Assembly (NCBI GenBank): GCA_036705565.1
Contig: JAUBUY010000012.1
DNA length: 64,000 nucleotides
From: Microcoleus sp036705565
GTDB lineage: Bacteria > Cyanobacteriota > Cyanobacteriia > Cyanobacteriales > Microcoleaceae
Strand: one strand, 5' to 3'
Numbering within the stretch: the stretch's first letter is position 1; every line of letters begins with the position of its first letter. Both the position numbers and the translations under genes were made by a program. Positions 53,117-62,202 of the stretch are shown here, one piece after another. Below the pieces are notes generated by a model, which was not told the DNA's origin, did not search any database, and saw nothing but the letters and a program-made list of their open reading frames with translations.

Positions 53117-55639
53117 ATGTCTGTGGCAACTGGCCTCAACCTGAGTTCTCAAAACCGACGGGTGAGGATTTTGCCTGCAATGCTTGTGGGCGCGACTGTA
53201 ACGCTGCTGAATATGGGAGTTCGGCAGTTGGGAGGCCTGCAAAGCTGGGAGTTGGGGAGTTTTGACTCGTTAGTGCGCTTGCAGCCAGATTCCGGCCCGG
53301 ATCCGCGACTGCTGGTAGTGGAAATTTCTGAAGCCGATATTCAAGCTTTGGGGAGATTTCCGGTTTCCGACGGTGCGATCGCTCAAACCTTGACAAAACT
53401 GCAAAAGTATCAGCCAAAAGTCATCGGTTTGGATTTGTACCGGGATTTGCCTCAAGCGCCGGGACACCAAGAATTGCTGGCAGCGCTGAAAGCACCGAAT
53501 GTGGTGGCGATCTATAAATTGAGCGATTCAGAAAGTCAGGGAGTGCCTGCGCCTCCGGGGATACCGCCCGATCGAGTTGGTTTTAACGACTTCGTGCTCG
53601 ATCCTGATGGTGTTGTACGCCGCAATTTGCTCTCAGTCTCGCAACCAGACAAAAAGATTGCTTTATCGTTTTCTATGCAAGTGGCTTTGCTCTATCTCAA
53701 AGACAGAGTACAGCAGAAAAATAGCGCTGTTCATCCCCACCAAATCGACTGGGGAAAGGCAGAATTTGTGCCTTTAACTTCTGACAGCGGCGGCTATGCA
53801 AATATTGACACCACAGGCTACCAAATTCTGCTCAAATACCGTTCTGGTAAGGATGTGGCGCGACAAGTCAGTATCAGGCAGGTATTGAACGGGGAAATTG
53901 AACCAAGCTGGGTTAAGGACAAGATTGTGCTGATCGGGACGACGGCACCGAGTACCAGAGATTTGTTTTTGACGCCTTACAGCCCGGTTAAAAAGCAAAG
54001 TCCGAAAATGCCGGGGGTGTTGCTGCACGCGCAAATGCTCAGCCAAATATTGAGTGCGGTTTTGGATGGACGATCGCTGTTTTGGGTATGGCCGGAATGG
54101 GCGGAAATTTTGTGGAACGGTGCTTGGGCGATGGTTGGCGGGGTTGTGGCTTGGCGGATTCAGCATCCTGCGAGGGCGGGATTGGCTGGGGGTGTGGGAT
54201 TGATGGCTTTGTTGGGGATTAGTTATGGAATTTTTACCCTGGGTGGTTGGATACCGTTAGTGTCGCCGACTTTGGGTTTGGTGGTGACTGGTGTGGGTGT
54301 CAGTGCTTACAGGAAGCTTTACGATGCTTTTCACGATTCTCTAACGGGTTTGCCCAACCGGGATTTGTTCGTGGATTGCGTGGGGCGGGCGATCGCCAAT
54401 ACTAGGGGCCGCCACAGCCATCTGTTTGCGGTGCTGTTTCTGGATTTAGACAGGTTTAAGGTGATTAATGATTCTTTGGGTCATTTGGTGGGGGATGAAC
54501 TGCTGATAGCGGTGGTGCTGCGGTTGAGGGCAAGTATTGGTCGCGCGGATACTGTGGCGCGGGTGGGAGGCGATGATTTTGCGATTTTGGTGAGGAATAT
54601 TGATGTTGACAGTGCTGTGGATTTGGCCGATCGAATTCACAAAGCTTTAATTGTGCCTTTTGAGTTGAATGGGCAGGAGGTGTTTGTGACTGCAAGCATC
54701 GGGATTGCCCTGGGGGGCGAACCCGCTGCTACTGTCAGGGAACAGCCGGAACACTTGCTGCGGGATGCCCACACGGCGATGTACCGGGCGAAGGCTTTGG
54801 GAACGGGAAGGTATCAGGTGTTTAATGCTTCGATGCACGCTTTGGCGGTGGAGAGGTTGCAGTTGGAGACGGATTTGCGGATTGCCCTCAAGCGTCGGGA
54901 ATTTTTGCTGCACTATCAGCCGTTTGTCTCTTTGGCAAGCGGGAGGATTATTGGGTTTGAGGCTTTGGTACGCTGGCAACACCCGCTGCGGGGTTTGATT
55001 GGGCCGATCAAGTTTATTCCGGTGGCTGAGGAAACGGGGGCAATTGTGCCGCTGGGTGAGTGGGTGTTGGAGGAGGCTTGTCGGCAGTTGCGGCTGTGGG
55101 AGGAAATGTTTGGTTTCGATCGAGCTTTGATTATGAGTGTAAATTTATCTGGGAAGCAGTTTGCTCAGCCGGATTTGGTCGATCGCCTGAAGGTGATTTT
55201 GGAAACAACGGGTTTGAGTGCCGAGAGTTTGAAGTTGGAGATTACTGAGAGTGTGGTGATGGAGGATGTGGAGTCGGCGATCGCGGTTTTGAAGCAGATG
55301 AAAGCGTTAAATGTCAAGTTGGGAATTGATGATTTTGGCACTGGTTATTCGTCGTTGAGTTATTTGAGTCGGTTTCCTACGGATACTTTGAAGGTTGATA
55401 AGTCGTTTGTGGGGCGAATGGAGCTCGAAAGCGAGGGGGAGAATGTGGCGATCGTGCGGACGATTGTGGCGCTGGCTCATGCTTTGGGTATGGATGTGAT
55501 TGCTGAGGGTGTGGAGACGGCGGCACAATTAGCCCGGTTGAGGTCGATCGGCTGCGAATACGGCCAAGGTTATTTTTTTGCTAAGCCGTTACCCAGCGAG
55601 GCTGCGACTGCTTTGATGGCTTCCGATCCCCAGTGGTAG
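53117..55639 (+). CDS. CHASE2-GGDEF-EAL cyclic-di-GMP signalling protein
   Basis: The product has 840 residues from the ATG at 53117; an upstream TTG at 53045 is less likely. An N-terminal membrane segment is followed by an extracytoplasmic CHASE2 sensor (about 30-330), C-terminal membrane helices (about 335-400), a GGDEF domain and an EAL domain. The diguanylate cyclase signature reads RVGGDDFAIL (near 484), a GGDDF variant whose activity is uncertain. The EAL domain keeps GFEALVRW, NLSGKQF, ITESVV, IDDFGTGYSSL and AEGVET, so phosphodiesterase activity is likely. The balance of synthesis and breakdown of c-di-GMP in response to the CHASE2 ligand cannot be predicted from sequence. Confidence 0.93.
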   Translation: MSVATGLNLSSQNRRVRILPAMLVGATVTLLNMGVRQLGGLQSWELGSFDSLVRLQPDSGPDPRLLVVEISEADIQALGRFPVSDGAIAQTLTKLQKYQPKVIGLDLYRDLPQAPGHQELLAALKAPNVVAIYKLSDSESQGVPAPPGIPPDRVGFNDFVLDPDGVVRRNLLSVSQPDKKIALSFSMQVALLYLKDRVQQKNSAVHPHQIDWGKAEFVPLTSDSGGYANIDTTGYQILLKYRSGKDVARQVSIRQVLNGEIEPSWVKDKIVLIGTTAPSTRDLFLTPYSPVKKQSPKMPGVLLHAQMLSQILSAVLDGRSLFWVWPEWAEILWNGAWAMVGGVVAWRIQHPARAGLAGGVGLMALLGISYGIFTLGGWIPLVSPTLGLVVTGVGVSAYRKLYDAFHDSLTGLPNRDLFVDCVGRAIANTRGRHSHLFAVLFLDLDRFKVINDSLGHLVGDELLIAVVLRLRASIGRADTVARVGGDDFAILVRNIDVDSAVDLADRIHKALIVPFELNGQEVFVTASIGIALGGEPAATVREQPEHLLRDAHTAMYRAKALGTGRYQVFNASMHALAVERLQLETDLRIALKRREFLLHYQPFVSLASGRIIGFEALVRWQHPLRGLIGPIKFIPVAEETGAIVPLGEWVLEEACRQLRLWEEMFGFDRALIMSVNLSGKQFAQPDLVDRLKVILETTGLSAESLKLEITESVVMEDVESAIAVLKQMKALNVKLGIDDFGTGYSSLSYLSRFPTDTLKVDKSFVGRMELESEGENVAIVRTIVALAHALGMDVIAEGVETAAQLARLRSIGCEYGQGYFFAKPLPSEAATALMASDPQW

Positions 55640-55700
55640 TTGTGGGTTATTAGTTATTAGTTATTGTACAGATAGTGATCGTGGCCCGATCGCCCTTAGC

Positions 55701-57602
55701 TCAAAATGGTGTTTCTGCCTGTAAGTGCAGCTTTTCTCCCAACTGCGGATGCTCAAACGAAAGTTCCCGCGCGTGCAAGTGTAGCCGCTTCGCAGCATCC
55801 CGACATCCGTAAAGTCGATCGCCCAAAATCGGTATCCCCAACCCTCGAACATCCGCTGCATGAACCCTCAATTGATGCGTGCGTCCCGTCAGCGGCAAAA
55901 ACTCGACGCGATCGCAATTTCCCTCCCTCGTCATTACCTGAAAGCGAGTAACACTGGGCTTTCCGCACTCCCAATTGACTTGCTGGTAAGGGCGATTTTC
56001 TGGATCGCCCCAAAGTGGAAGATCGATCGTCCCCGCATCTATTTTTACAGTACCCGAAAGCACCGCTTCATAAACTTTGTGAACCTGCTTTTGTGCAAAT
56101 TGCTGCCTGAGTTGACTGCTAGTTTCTTTGTCCCGCGCCAATAGCAAAATCCCAGATGTTTCCCAATCTAAACGATGCACAACTGTCAAATTTAAACTAT
56201 CAAGTAACAAGTTACGCAAACGACTGAAAACACTATCTTGATTTTCTAAATAACGACCTGGGACTGACAGCAACCCTGAAGGTTTATTCACCGCAATTAA
56301 CCATTTGTCTTCATAGATAATCGGTAGCATTTGGGTAACGGGCAAGATGCCCGTTCCACAAGAAATATTATTGCTTGTGGGGAGTAGGGGTTGGGCTTCT
56401 AGCCCGCTCGCAACGGGCAAGATGCCCGTTCCACAAGAAATATGATGATTTGTGGGGAGTAGGGGTTGGGCTTCTAGCCCGCCCGCAACGGGCAAGATGC
56501 CCGTTCCACAAGAAATATTATTGCTTGTGGGGAGTAGGGGTTGGGCTTCTAGCCCGCCCGTCAAACCCTCATTTATATTATTAGAAACAATCGGGTTTTG
56601 AGCCAATCCTGACAGCAAAAAACCCATCAACGGCTGACACCGATCGCCACAAGCACCATAAAATTCTCCCTGAATCTTATCGCCCGATGGCGGCCCCCAC
56701 CAAAACTCAGCCATTGCCAGCGGTTTCAGATTGTGTACTGCCGCGTAGTGAAGCAATTTTGGCGCGCAACAGTCGCCGGTGCCAGTGGGAATAGAATTAG
56801 TTGGCATCAATGAGGAGATCGATCGCGATTTCCCCAAAAAATTCATCAGAGTGTAAGCCGCGTGCATTTGCGTCTGAAGTTCGCGGGAAAGTTCTTTTCG
56901 TTGCTGTTTCAGCGCCCGCATCCGCCGATCTGCAGCTTCAATTAATTGTTTTAGGGGCTGCAATGTTTCATCCCGCTGTCGTTTCAATTGCCTGCGTTCA
57001 CTTTTCTCCAAACGGCTTTCTTTATTCAGTTGTTCCAGGGCAATCTCTAGCGTTTCTGCTGCGAGAGTTTGACACAGTAACTGGCGTTTTTCGTCTCGCT
57101 GCTGCTTGCAATTGCGATGCCGATCGCTCAAAACTTGCACTTGCAATTCAAACTCCCGAAATAAGGCTTCATACTCTTGTCGCTGCGGGAGTTGATTGAG
57201 TGCAATCAGTTCCTGTTTCATCGCCTCCAATTGAGTTAAGGTGCGGGCTTCCTCGAAAGCCACACGATCTCGTCCCGGAATCGGTGGCACCCACCCCTCA
57301 ACAATGCTGCAACCGTTCAGCAGCCCGGAAAATGCTTTGAGTATCCCCTGTTCCCCCGAAGGCATCTCCACCAGCAATATGCCGTACATCTTCCCTTCGC
57401 GATCGTAGAAATCGTCAGCAGCAAGGTACTGCATCAAACCCCGGGCCAGATCCTCTGACATTCGAGTGCGCGGCAGTCTCAGCAGCTCGCCGCTTTGAGG
57501 ACAACGGCCTTCGTACCAATAATTCGGCTGCGAGTCGATCGACTCCCGATCGCACTCGGTAAAGCAGTCCGTGAAATCTAAAAATAGAGGCTCTAGAGAC
57601 AA
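55701..57602 (-). CDS. RluA-family pseudouridine synthase with a coiled-coil N-terminal half and translated repeat insert
   Basis: This 633-residue protein has its catalytic domain in the C-terminal third (about 425-630): HRLDWETSGILLLAR with the catalytic Asp, then GRTHQLRVH. RluA enzymes isomerise uridine in rRNA or tRNA. The N-terminal half has a long charged coiled coil (about 120-265), as in large cyanobacterial members of the family. Between them, residues of the type GGLEAQPLLPTSNNISCGTG are repeated three times. They are encoded by a 75-bp palindromic DNA repeat (56337-56561) inserted in frame. Because 75 is a multiple of three the frame survives, and the insert lies in the linker just before the catalytic domain. 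Confidence 0.9.
   Translation of the reverse strand: MSLEPLFLDFTDCFTECDRESIDSQPNYWYEGRCPQSGELLRLPRTRMSEDLARGLMQYLAADDFYDREGKMYGILLVEMPSGEQGILKAFSGLLNGCSIVEGWVPPIPGRDRVAFEEARTLTQLEAMKQELIALNQLPQRQEYEALFREFELQVQVLSDRHRNCKQQRDEKRQLLCQTLAAETLEIALEQLNKESRLEKSERRQLKRQRDETLQPLKQLIEAADRRMRALKQQRKELSRELQTQMHAAYTLMNFLGKSRSISSLMPTNSIPTGTGDCCAPKLLHYAAVHNLKPLAMAEFWWGPPSGDKIQGEFYGACGDRCQPLMGFLLSGLAQNPIVSNNINEGLTGGLEAQPLLPTSNNISCGTGILPVAGGLEAQPLLPTNHHISCGTGILPVASGLEAQPLLPTSNNISCGTGILPVTQMLPIIYEDKWLIAVNKPSGLLSVPGRYLENQDSVFSRLRNLLLDSLNLTVVHRLDWETSGILLLARDKETSSQLRQQFAQKQVHKVYEAVLSGTVKIDAGTIDLPLWGDPENRPYQQVNWECGKPSVTRFQVMTREGNCDRVEFLPLTGRTHQLRVHAADVRGLGIPILGDRLYGCRDAAKRLHLHARELSFEHPQLGEKLHLQAETPF
56337..56561. 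repeat. Three 75-bp palindromic repeats inside the pseudouridine synthase gene
   Basis: AACGGGCAAGATGCCCGTT starts at 56337, 56412 and 56487, an exact 75-bp period. Each unit contains that hairpin and a GTTGGGCTTCTAGCCCG hairpin. The units are translated in the surrounding gene without a stop. Confidence 0.92.
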
Positions 57603-57719
57603 TTTTTAACCTTTTATTTCATGAGATTGGAGAAAAGCGTTATCAGTAAAGAATCAAGGATCTTTCAGGACAGCAAAACTTTTCTCATAGCTAGCTGTCC
57701 CCTACTTCCAAATAGACTG

Positions 57720-59609
57720 CTAGACGATAATAATTGTCTGACCAGCAGTCAAACTGGTGAAGTCATACGTTGTGCCACCAGCTATGAGTTTTTCAAACTC
57801 GGAAGTTATCATAAGTTGGTTACCTTGGGTGAAAGTCGCCGATGTGTCCCATATGCCAACGGTATAACTTCCTGGCGTTAATTCTAGTGTGTCATTACCG
57901 TTTCCGCCATAAAAATCACCACTACCAAAACCCTTGATATAGTCTTCGCCCTCTCCTAAAAACACACTTCCACTGCTATTCAAGCCTGACTCAAAGCCTT
58001 CATGAGCAATGATGGAGTCGTTACCATCACCAGTATTAATGTTACCGCCGTTGTTATAAATGCCATATCCGGTACCAGTACCATCAACGCCTCCGTCAAC
58101 AAAGATAAAGTCATCACCATTGCCAGTATCAATGACACCCTCGTTGTAAATGCCGCCAGTGCTAGTGATTGTGTCGTTACCATCTTCTAAAGACAACCCA
58201 CCCCTGTTAATAAGCGTTCCATTCCCATTACCTGCATTAAGGCGATCGTCTCCTGGTGTCCCTGTTAGTTCATCTGTCACATTACTGCCGTCCAGGTCAA
58301 CGCCGACTTCAACAAGAACTGAAGCCGTAGCTGTAGCAGTTCCATCGCTAATCGTATAAGTGAAACTGTCACTGCCGCTAAAGGTCGTTAAAGGAGTGTA
58401 AACTAATCGATCGTCAGTAAAGTTATCAGGCGTACCGCGATTATCAAGAACAATGCTACCTCCTTTCGTAGAAACGCTGTCAAATGCTTCTACGGTTATG
58501 ACATCTCCATTAGGGTCACTGTCATTAGCTAAAACATTTATACTAACAGCGATGTTCTGGTTCGTTGTGCTCTTGTCATTTACCGCTGTGGGAGGAGTAT
58601 TCACAGACGCGGGCGGTAAATTGATGATGTTGAGCAAGATGTTCACCAAGTCCTGATCCGTCGAGGCCTTAAGGAAGTCGCCTCCGGTGGTGTTTGCTAT
58701 GCCCTCAAGGGCAGACGTATCAACACCATTAGGGCCAGTAAATATTGTAAATATTTGAACTTGTGCAGTCGTTGGGTCAGGAGTAATGGGATCGTCGGAT
58801 GGCACAAATGGAAAAGGGGGATTAGCGTTGGGGTCACCTGGGTTACTTCGTTGTTGTGTATCGCTCGAACCGTCACCTCCGAATGCCAGGTTAAAGGTAT
58901 CGACTGAGCCGCCAGATCCCGCTACGGAGGAACGCGCTGCGACCGTGGCTCCAATACTACTAGCCAGGGCGTTCACTTGGCCAGCTAGGGCGCCGTCTTT
59001 CGCTGCCGCATCTGTAAATAGAGCGATCCGAAGCACGCCTGCGCCAAACCTCCATTGCCCCATAGACCCGTCTAGTGCAACACGAAGCCCGTCAAAGGCT
59101 GTCTCCGGAGTGTCGCCACCACCGCCTACAGTGATGCTATTTATTGCTGCAAGTGCGGCGGCTTTTCTGGTGGCAAAGTCGTCTTGATTTGTAAACGGGA
59201 GAATAACCTGTGACGGTTCCCCACTGATACTGTCCTTAAACCCGACCACCCCAATGCGACCATCGTTCTTGCCGCCAGCGAATACTGCATCAATAAGTGA
59301 AGATGCCTGCGCTTTCACACTTCCTATTGATGAACCCATGCTGCCTGTAGTGTCGATCACAAGAGCGAAATCGGTTTGGAAGGTAAGACCACCCTTTGCA
59401 AGTTTGTATGTCTTGCCGCCGTCAAACTGCAAGAATTCGACGTTTCTCAGCGTATCTGAACCAGCGTCCTTTGCACCGCGTGCATGGCTAACTGACCAAG
59501 AACCATCTGAATTTTTCTGGATGTCGTAGTCAGTTTCCTTCCCAAAATAAACTCCAGTGTCTGTACCAGCGCCTCCGCTCAACGTATCATTGCCGCCAGC
59601 GCCGAACAA
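57720..59609 (-). CDS. RTX-type / von Willebrand A / Ig-like secreted protein
   Basis: These 629 codons contain RTX-like GAGGNDTLSGGAG nonapeptides at the start and then a VWA domain with the MIDAS-like DTTGSMGSS (about 84-92). A cadherin/Big_9-like segment (NDKSTTNQNIAVSINVLAND) and further Gly/Asp-rich calcium-binding repeats (GDDRLNAGNGNG, GGNGNDTLEL) follow. Proteins like this are typically exported by type I secretion and bind calcium. The only available starts are TTG codons without a ribosome-binding site. The frame continues upstream, without a shift, to the TAG that ends the metallopeptidase gene, so this is probably the downstream part of one original protein. Confidence 0.85.
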   Translation of the reverse strand: MFGAGGNDTLSGGAGTDTGVYFGKETDYDIQKNSDGSWSVSHARGAKDAGSDTLRNVEFLQFDGGKTYKLAKGGLTFQTDFALVIDTTGSMGSSIGSVKAQASSLIDAVFAGGKNDGRIGVVGFKDSISGEPSQVILPFTNQDDFATRKAAALAAINSITVGGGGDTPETAFDGLRVALDGSMGQWRFGAGVLRIALFTDAAAKDGALAGQVNALASSIGATVAARSSVAGSGGSVDTFNLAFGGDGSSDTQQRSNPGDPNANPPFPFVPSDDPITPDPTTAQVQIFTIFTGPNGVDTSALEGIANTTGGDFLKASTDQDLVNILLNIINLPPASVNTPPTAVNDKSTTNQNIAVSINVLANDSDPNGDVITVEAFDSVSTKGGSIVLDNRGTPDNFTDDRLVYTPLTTFSGSDSFTYTISDGTATATASVLVEVGVDLDGSNVTDELTGTPGDDRLNAGNGNGTLINRGGLSLEDGNDTITSTGGIYNEGVIDTGNGDDFIFVDGGVDGTGTGYGIYNNGGNINTGDGNDSIIAHEGFESGLNSSGSVFLGEGEDYIKGFGSGDFYGGNGNDTLELTPGSYTVGIWDTSATFTQGNQLMITSEFEKLIAGGTTYDFTSLTAGQTIIIV

Positions 59610-59750
59610 AAAGTCATTGCCGTCACCAGACAGAAGAGTGTTATCGAGTGATCCTCCGATTAGCAGGTCCCTCGACGTACCGAGTGAGGTCGAACTTAAG
59701 TAGCGCTCATCCTCAGTTTTGGCAGCATCGATCGCTGCACCATTCGTATA

Positions 59751-60239
59751 CTAATAATTAAGTTTATGGAGTCCCTTATTGTCTGAACCAAGGTAAGAAA
59801 CCTGTTCGGGGAGACCAAGTTCCTTGTAAATCTGATTTGCAAACTTAACAGTATCTCCTTTGTAATCTAAAGATGTGAAATTATCTTCTTTTCCAGTCAG
59901 CGCATGAACAAGCTCATGTAATAAACCTGTGGTTAACGTATCTGGTACGGCTTTGCCAGTCGGACTGATGTAACTTGCATTGTTCAACTCTGCAAAATCA
60001 ATTTCCACTCGGCCAGTACCAACATTACCACTAGGAGTAACTCTAACAAGACCCTGAAACTGATTCGCCATGAATTTTATGTCTATTGTATTCCCCGGAG
60101 CAGCATTAATCCAGTTGTCGAACATAGCCTTAGCTGTGGACGAACCGTTGTATGCTGTCTGCAAAGCGGCGAGGATCTGTGCCTCTTCGGCGGCACTAAA
60201 ACCCGTGAACGTGGTCTTTTGAGGAAATGTCCAAGCCAT
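59751..60239 (-). CDS. M91-like zinc metallopeptidase domain protein
   Basis: This 162-residue protein has a zinc-protease motif LLHELVHALTG (HExxH, about residues 109-119) and resembles peptidase family M91 domains found at the N-terminus of some RTX proteins. AAGGAG precedes the ATG. It lies 12 bp after the signal-anchored hypothetical gene, so the two are probably one operon. The gene ends with TAG, after which the identical frame stays open for a further 677 codons through RTX and VWA domains. The TAG may be a nonsense mutation, a sequencing error or a read-through site. Without the RTX part the protein has no visible export signal. Confidence 0.82.
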   Translation of the reverse strand: MAWTFPQKTTFTGFSAAEEAQILAALQTAYNGSSTAKAMFDNWINAAPGNTIDIKFMANQFQGLVRVTPSGNVGTGRVEIDFAELNNASYISPTGKAVPDTLTTGLLHELVHALTGKEDNFTSLDYKGDTVKFANQIYKELGLPEQVSYLGSDNKGLHKLNY

Positions 60240-60251
60240 AATTTTTTCTCC

Positions 60252-61142
60252 TTAGCGAAGCTTTTTAATTCGGTATCGATCGAGGGTGAATAGGTCTTTC
60301 AGATCGAGAACGCTTTCGTAGCGGCTCTCAGTCGTTTCTGACGCGAAAAATTGGTCAACGAGAGCCTTGGTAAGATCGGTATATCCGCTCGCTGCCAACC
60401 CAACGGCGGATCTAAGAGCGGAGTCCACCCTCCCGGAGAAAGGACTGCGTGTGCTTTGCGACGCATTGCGAAACAGCCAAAGGATTTCTGGTGGCAAGCG
60501 TTTTGAAATACTGGTTTGGCCGGCAGATACGGCTTCTGGAGACGGTACAAGCAGCACAGAGTCGGTGTAATCTTGTACAAATTGCTCGAAGATGGGCTCA
60601 TCAATCGGAACCAGAGGATTGGTGGGCGAGGCGCGTATGCCCGACATCAGTGCTTGATCGAACAGAAACTGTCGTTCGTTCCATAGGAACACCGCACGCA
60701 CAACGAGCCTGGGCGAACGGCTGAACGTGAGTTTTACCCAAGGACTATCCAAATGCCTGCTACCATTAGATTGCGTGCGCTCTAAGTTGAACGGTGCTAC
60801 GATTGGCGCAGTCTTGACCAGCCGACGGTAAACGAAAAAAAGCTTGACTTCTGGAGAACTTTTCAAATCTCCGTGGCACTGTGCCCGATCGTCAATCTTG
60901 GCAGAGACGTGTTTGGAAATGGTAGTTACATAGTTCTTGAAAGGTGACTCCTGCAAAGTGTCAAGGGACGTGCCAGAAATCTGCCTCCCGCCCGTTTCGT
61001 CGATAATCTGAATTGAAGTTTGCACTTTTGGGCAGCTCTGCTTAGAGTACGTGCTTTTCATCGCGAGTACGTTGATTAGTAAGGAGGCAATGAATATTAT
61101 GGCGATCGTCTTGTAAGATCGAATTCTTAAATTGACTGGCAT
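60252..61142 (-). CDS. Signal-anchored hypothetical protein
   Basis: This 296-residue protein has one N-terminal hydrophobic helix (about residues 12-30, TIAIIFIASLLINVLAM), and the rest is predicted to be outside the cytoplasm. I do not recognise the family. Features are a Cys at about 37 and 89, a basic central part (FFVYRRLVK, FSRSPRLVVR) and an alpha-helical C-terminus. It is the first gene of a probable operon with the metallopeptidase gene, starting after a 1-kb non-coding region. It might assist or be processed with that protein, but this is only context. Confidence 0.7.
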   Translation of the reverse strand: MPVNLRIRSYKTIAIIFIASLLINVLAMKSTYSKQSCPKVQTSIQIIDETGGRQISGTSLDTLQESPFKNYVTTISKHVSAKIDDRAQCHGDLKSSPEVKLFFVYRRLVKTAPIVAPFNLERTQSNGSRHLDSPWVKLTFSRSPRLVVRAVFLWNERQFLFDQALMSGIRASPTNPLVPIDEPIFEQFVQDYTDSVLLVPSPEAVSAGQTSISKRLPPEILWLFRNASQSTRSPFSGRVDSALRSAVGLAASGYTDLTKALVDQFFASETTESRYESVLDLKDLFTLDRYRIKKLR

Positions 61143-62202
61143 AATGAAACTGTTCCCTCAACTTTATTTTCCAAATCAACGTCTAACACCAATTAATTTT
61201 GATGTTTGCCAAACCAACTCCTTTTAGCTCTTTGAAAAAAAGAAGTGTTGCAATAAAATAAATTAATTTATCGATTTATTTGTTTTTAGGCGTTGCTTAA
61301 TCAGGGTATAAAAAAAATAAGTTTAACATCCAGAAGCTTTGTGGATACTGGTTTCTATGACTGGCATATTTAGCCTTTCATACCGTAAATCAGCAACGCC
61401 GTTTTTATTGCGTAATATCTAGCAACTACTAGTCATTGCCATCCTGAGCAACTCGATAAGCAAGCTCAAGGATACCTCTTATCTAATAAGATGTATAGCC
61501 GTTGTAATAAAAGTTAACACACTGCCTTCTTGGGAGCATCCCATTTTTGCTTTCATATCATGGAGGGTTGCATCAAAATAATATATTTGGATGATATAGC
61601 GAGCGAGCATCTCGCTCGCTATTACAAGTTTCCGACACTCGTAGTGGAGAGATCAAAATTTTAGACTCTGGTTCAAGCTCCTAGATTCATCTGTGGAGCC
61701 AATCGATTTTAGATTTTAGATTTTAGATTTTAGATTTAAGCATTGACCCCACGGATAAATTCGGGGGCTCCTTTATCGGATACAGGTTTTTTATTTCTGG
61801 ACGGATGAATCCGGGGGCTTGTATCCTGGATGCTTTCGGTCAATCGAAAATCGAAAATCGAAAATCGACTGACCGTATTTTACAGCGGTATACGCAAAGC
61901 GGGAGCGGTGCATAATTTTATACATTACAGTTAAGTAAACATAATTTGTGGCAGCAGACCTGATATGCTAAGTTCGTCTCAAAACAGCAGCGAGTTAAGA
62001 AAAGCATAAGTTAATATATAGCTCTTCTCAGGTAGATGAGGTATGACTGATAATTGGTAATTGGAGTTGTTAGGCACTTATCTCACTTACTGCATAAGCA
62101 CGATCGGAGGGCTAAAGCCCAACTACGTACCTCACTTACTTGAGAACCGCTATATAAGACCGCAAGCTTGTTATCCAACTAAATTTTTTATGTGCAAGGC
62201 GT
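61143..62202. other. 1060-bp non-coding region with several repeats
   Basis: No credible gene. It contains a perfect 12-bp-stem hairpin ATAGCGAGCGAG-cat-CTCGCTCGCTAT (61596-61622) and TTTTAGA heptamers (about 61708-61737) preceded by an inverted relative of the sequence after 50450. It also contains ATCGAAA repeats (about 61847-61868). The left part serves as the upstream region of the hypothetical gene and the right part as that of the TPR gene. Confidence 0.75.

Noticed and set aside
52814..53242. A 143-residue N-terminal extension of DapB
   Set aside because: The Rossmann motif must be near the N-terminus, and the extension overlaps the divergent CHASE2 gene start.
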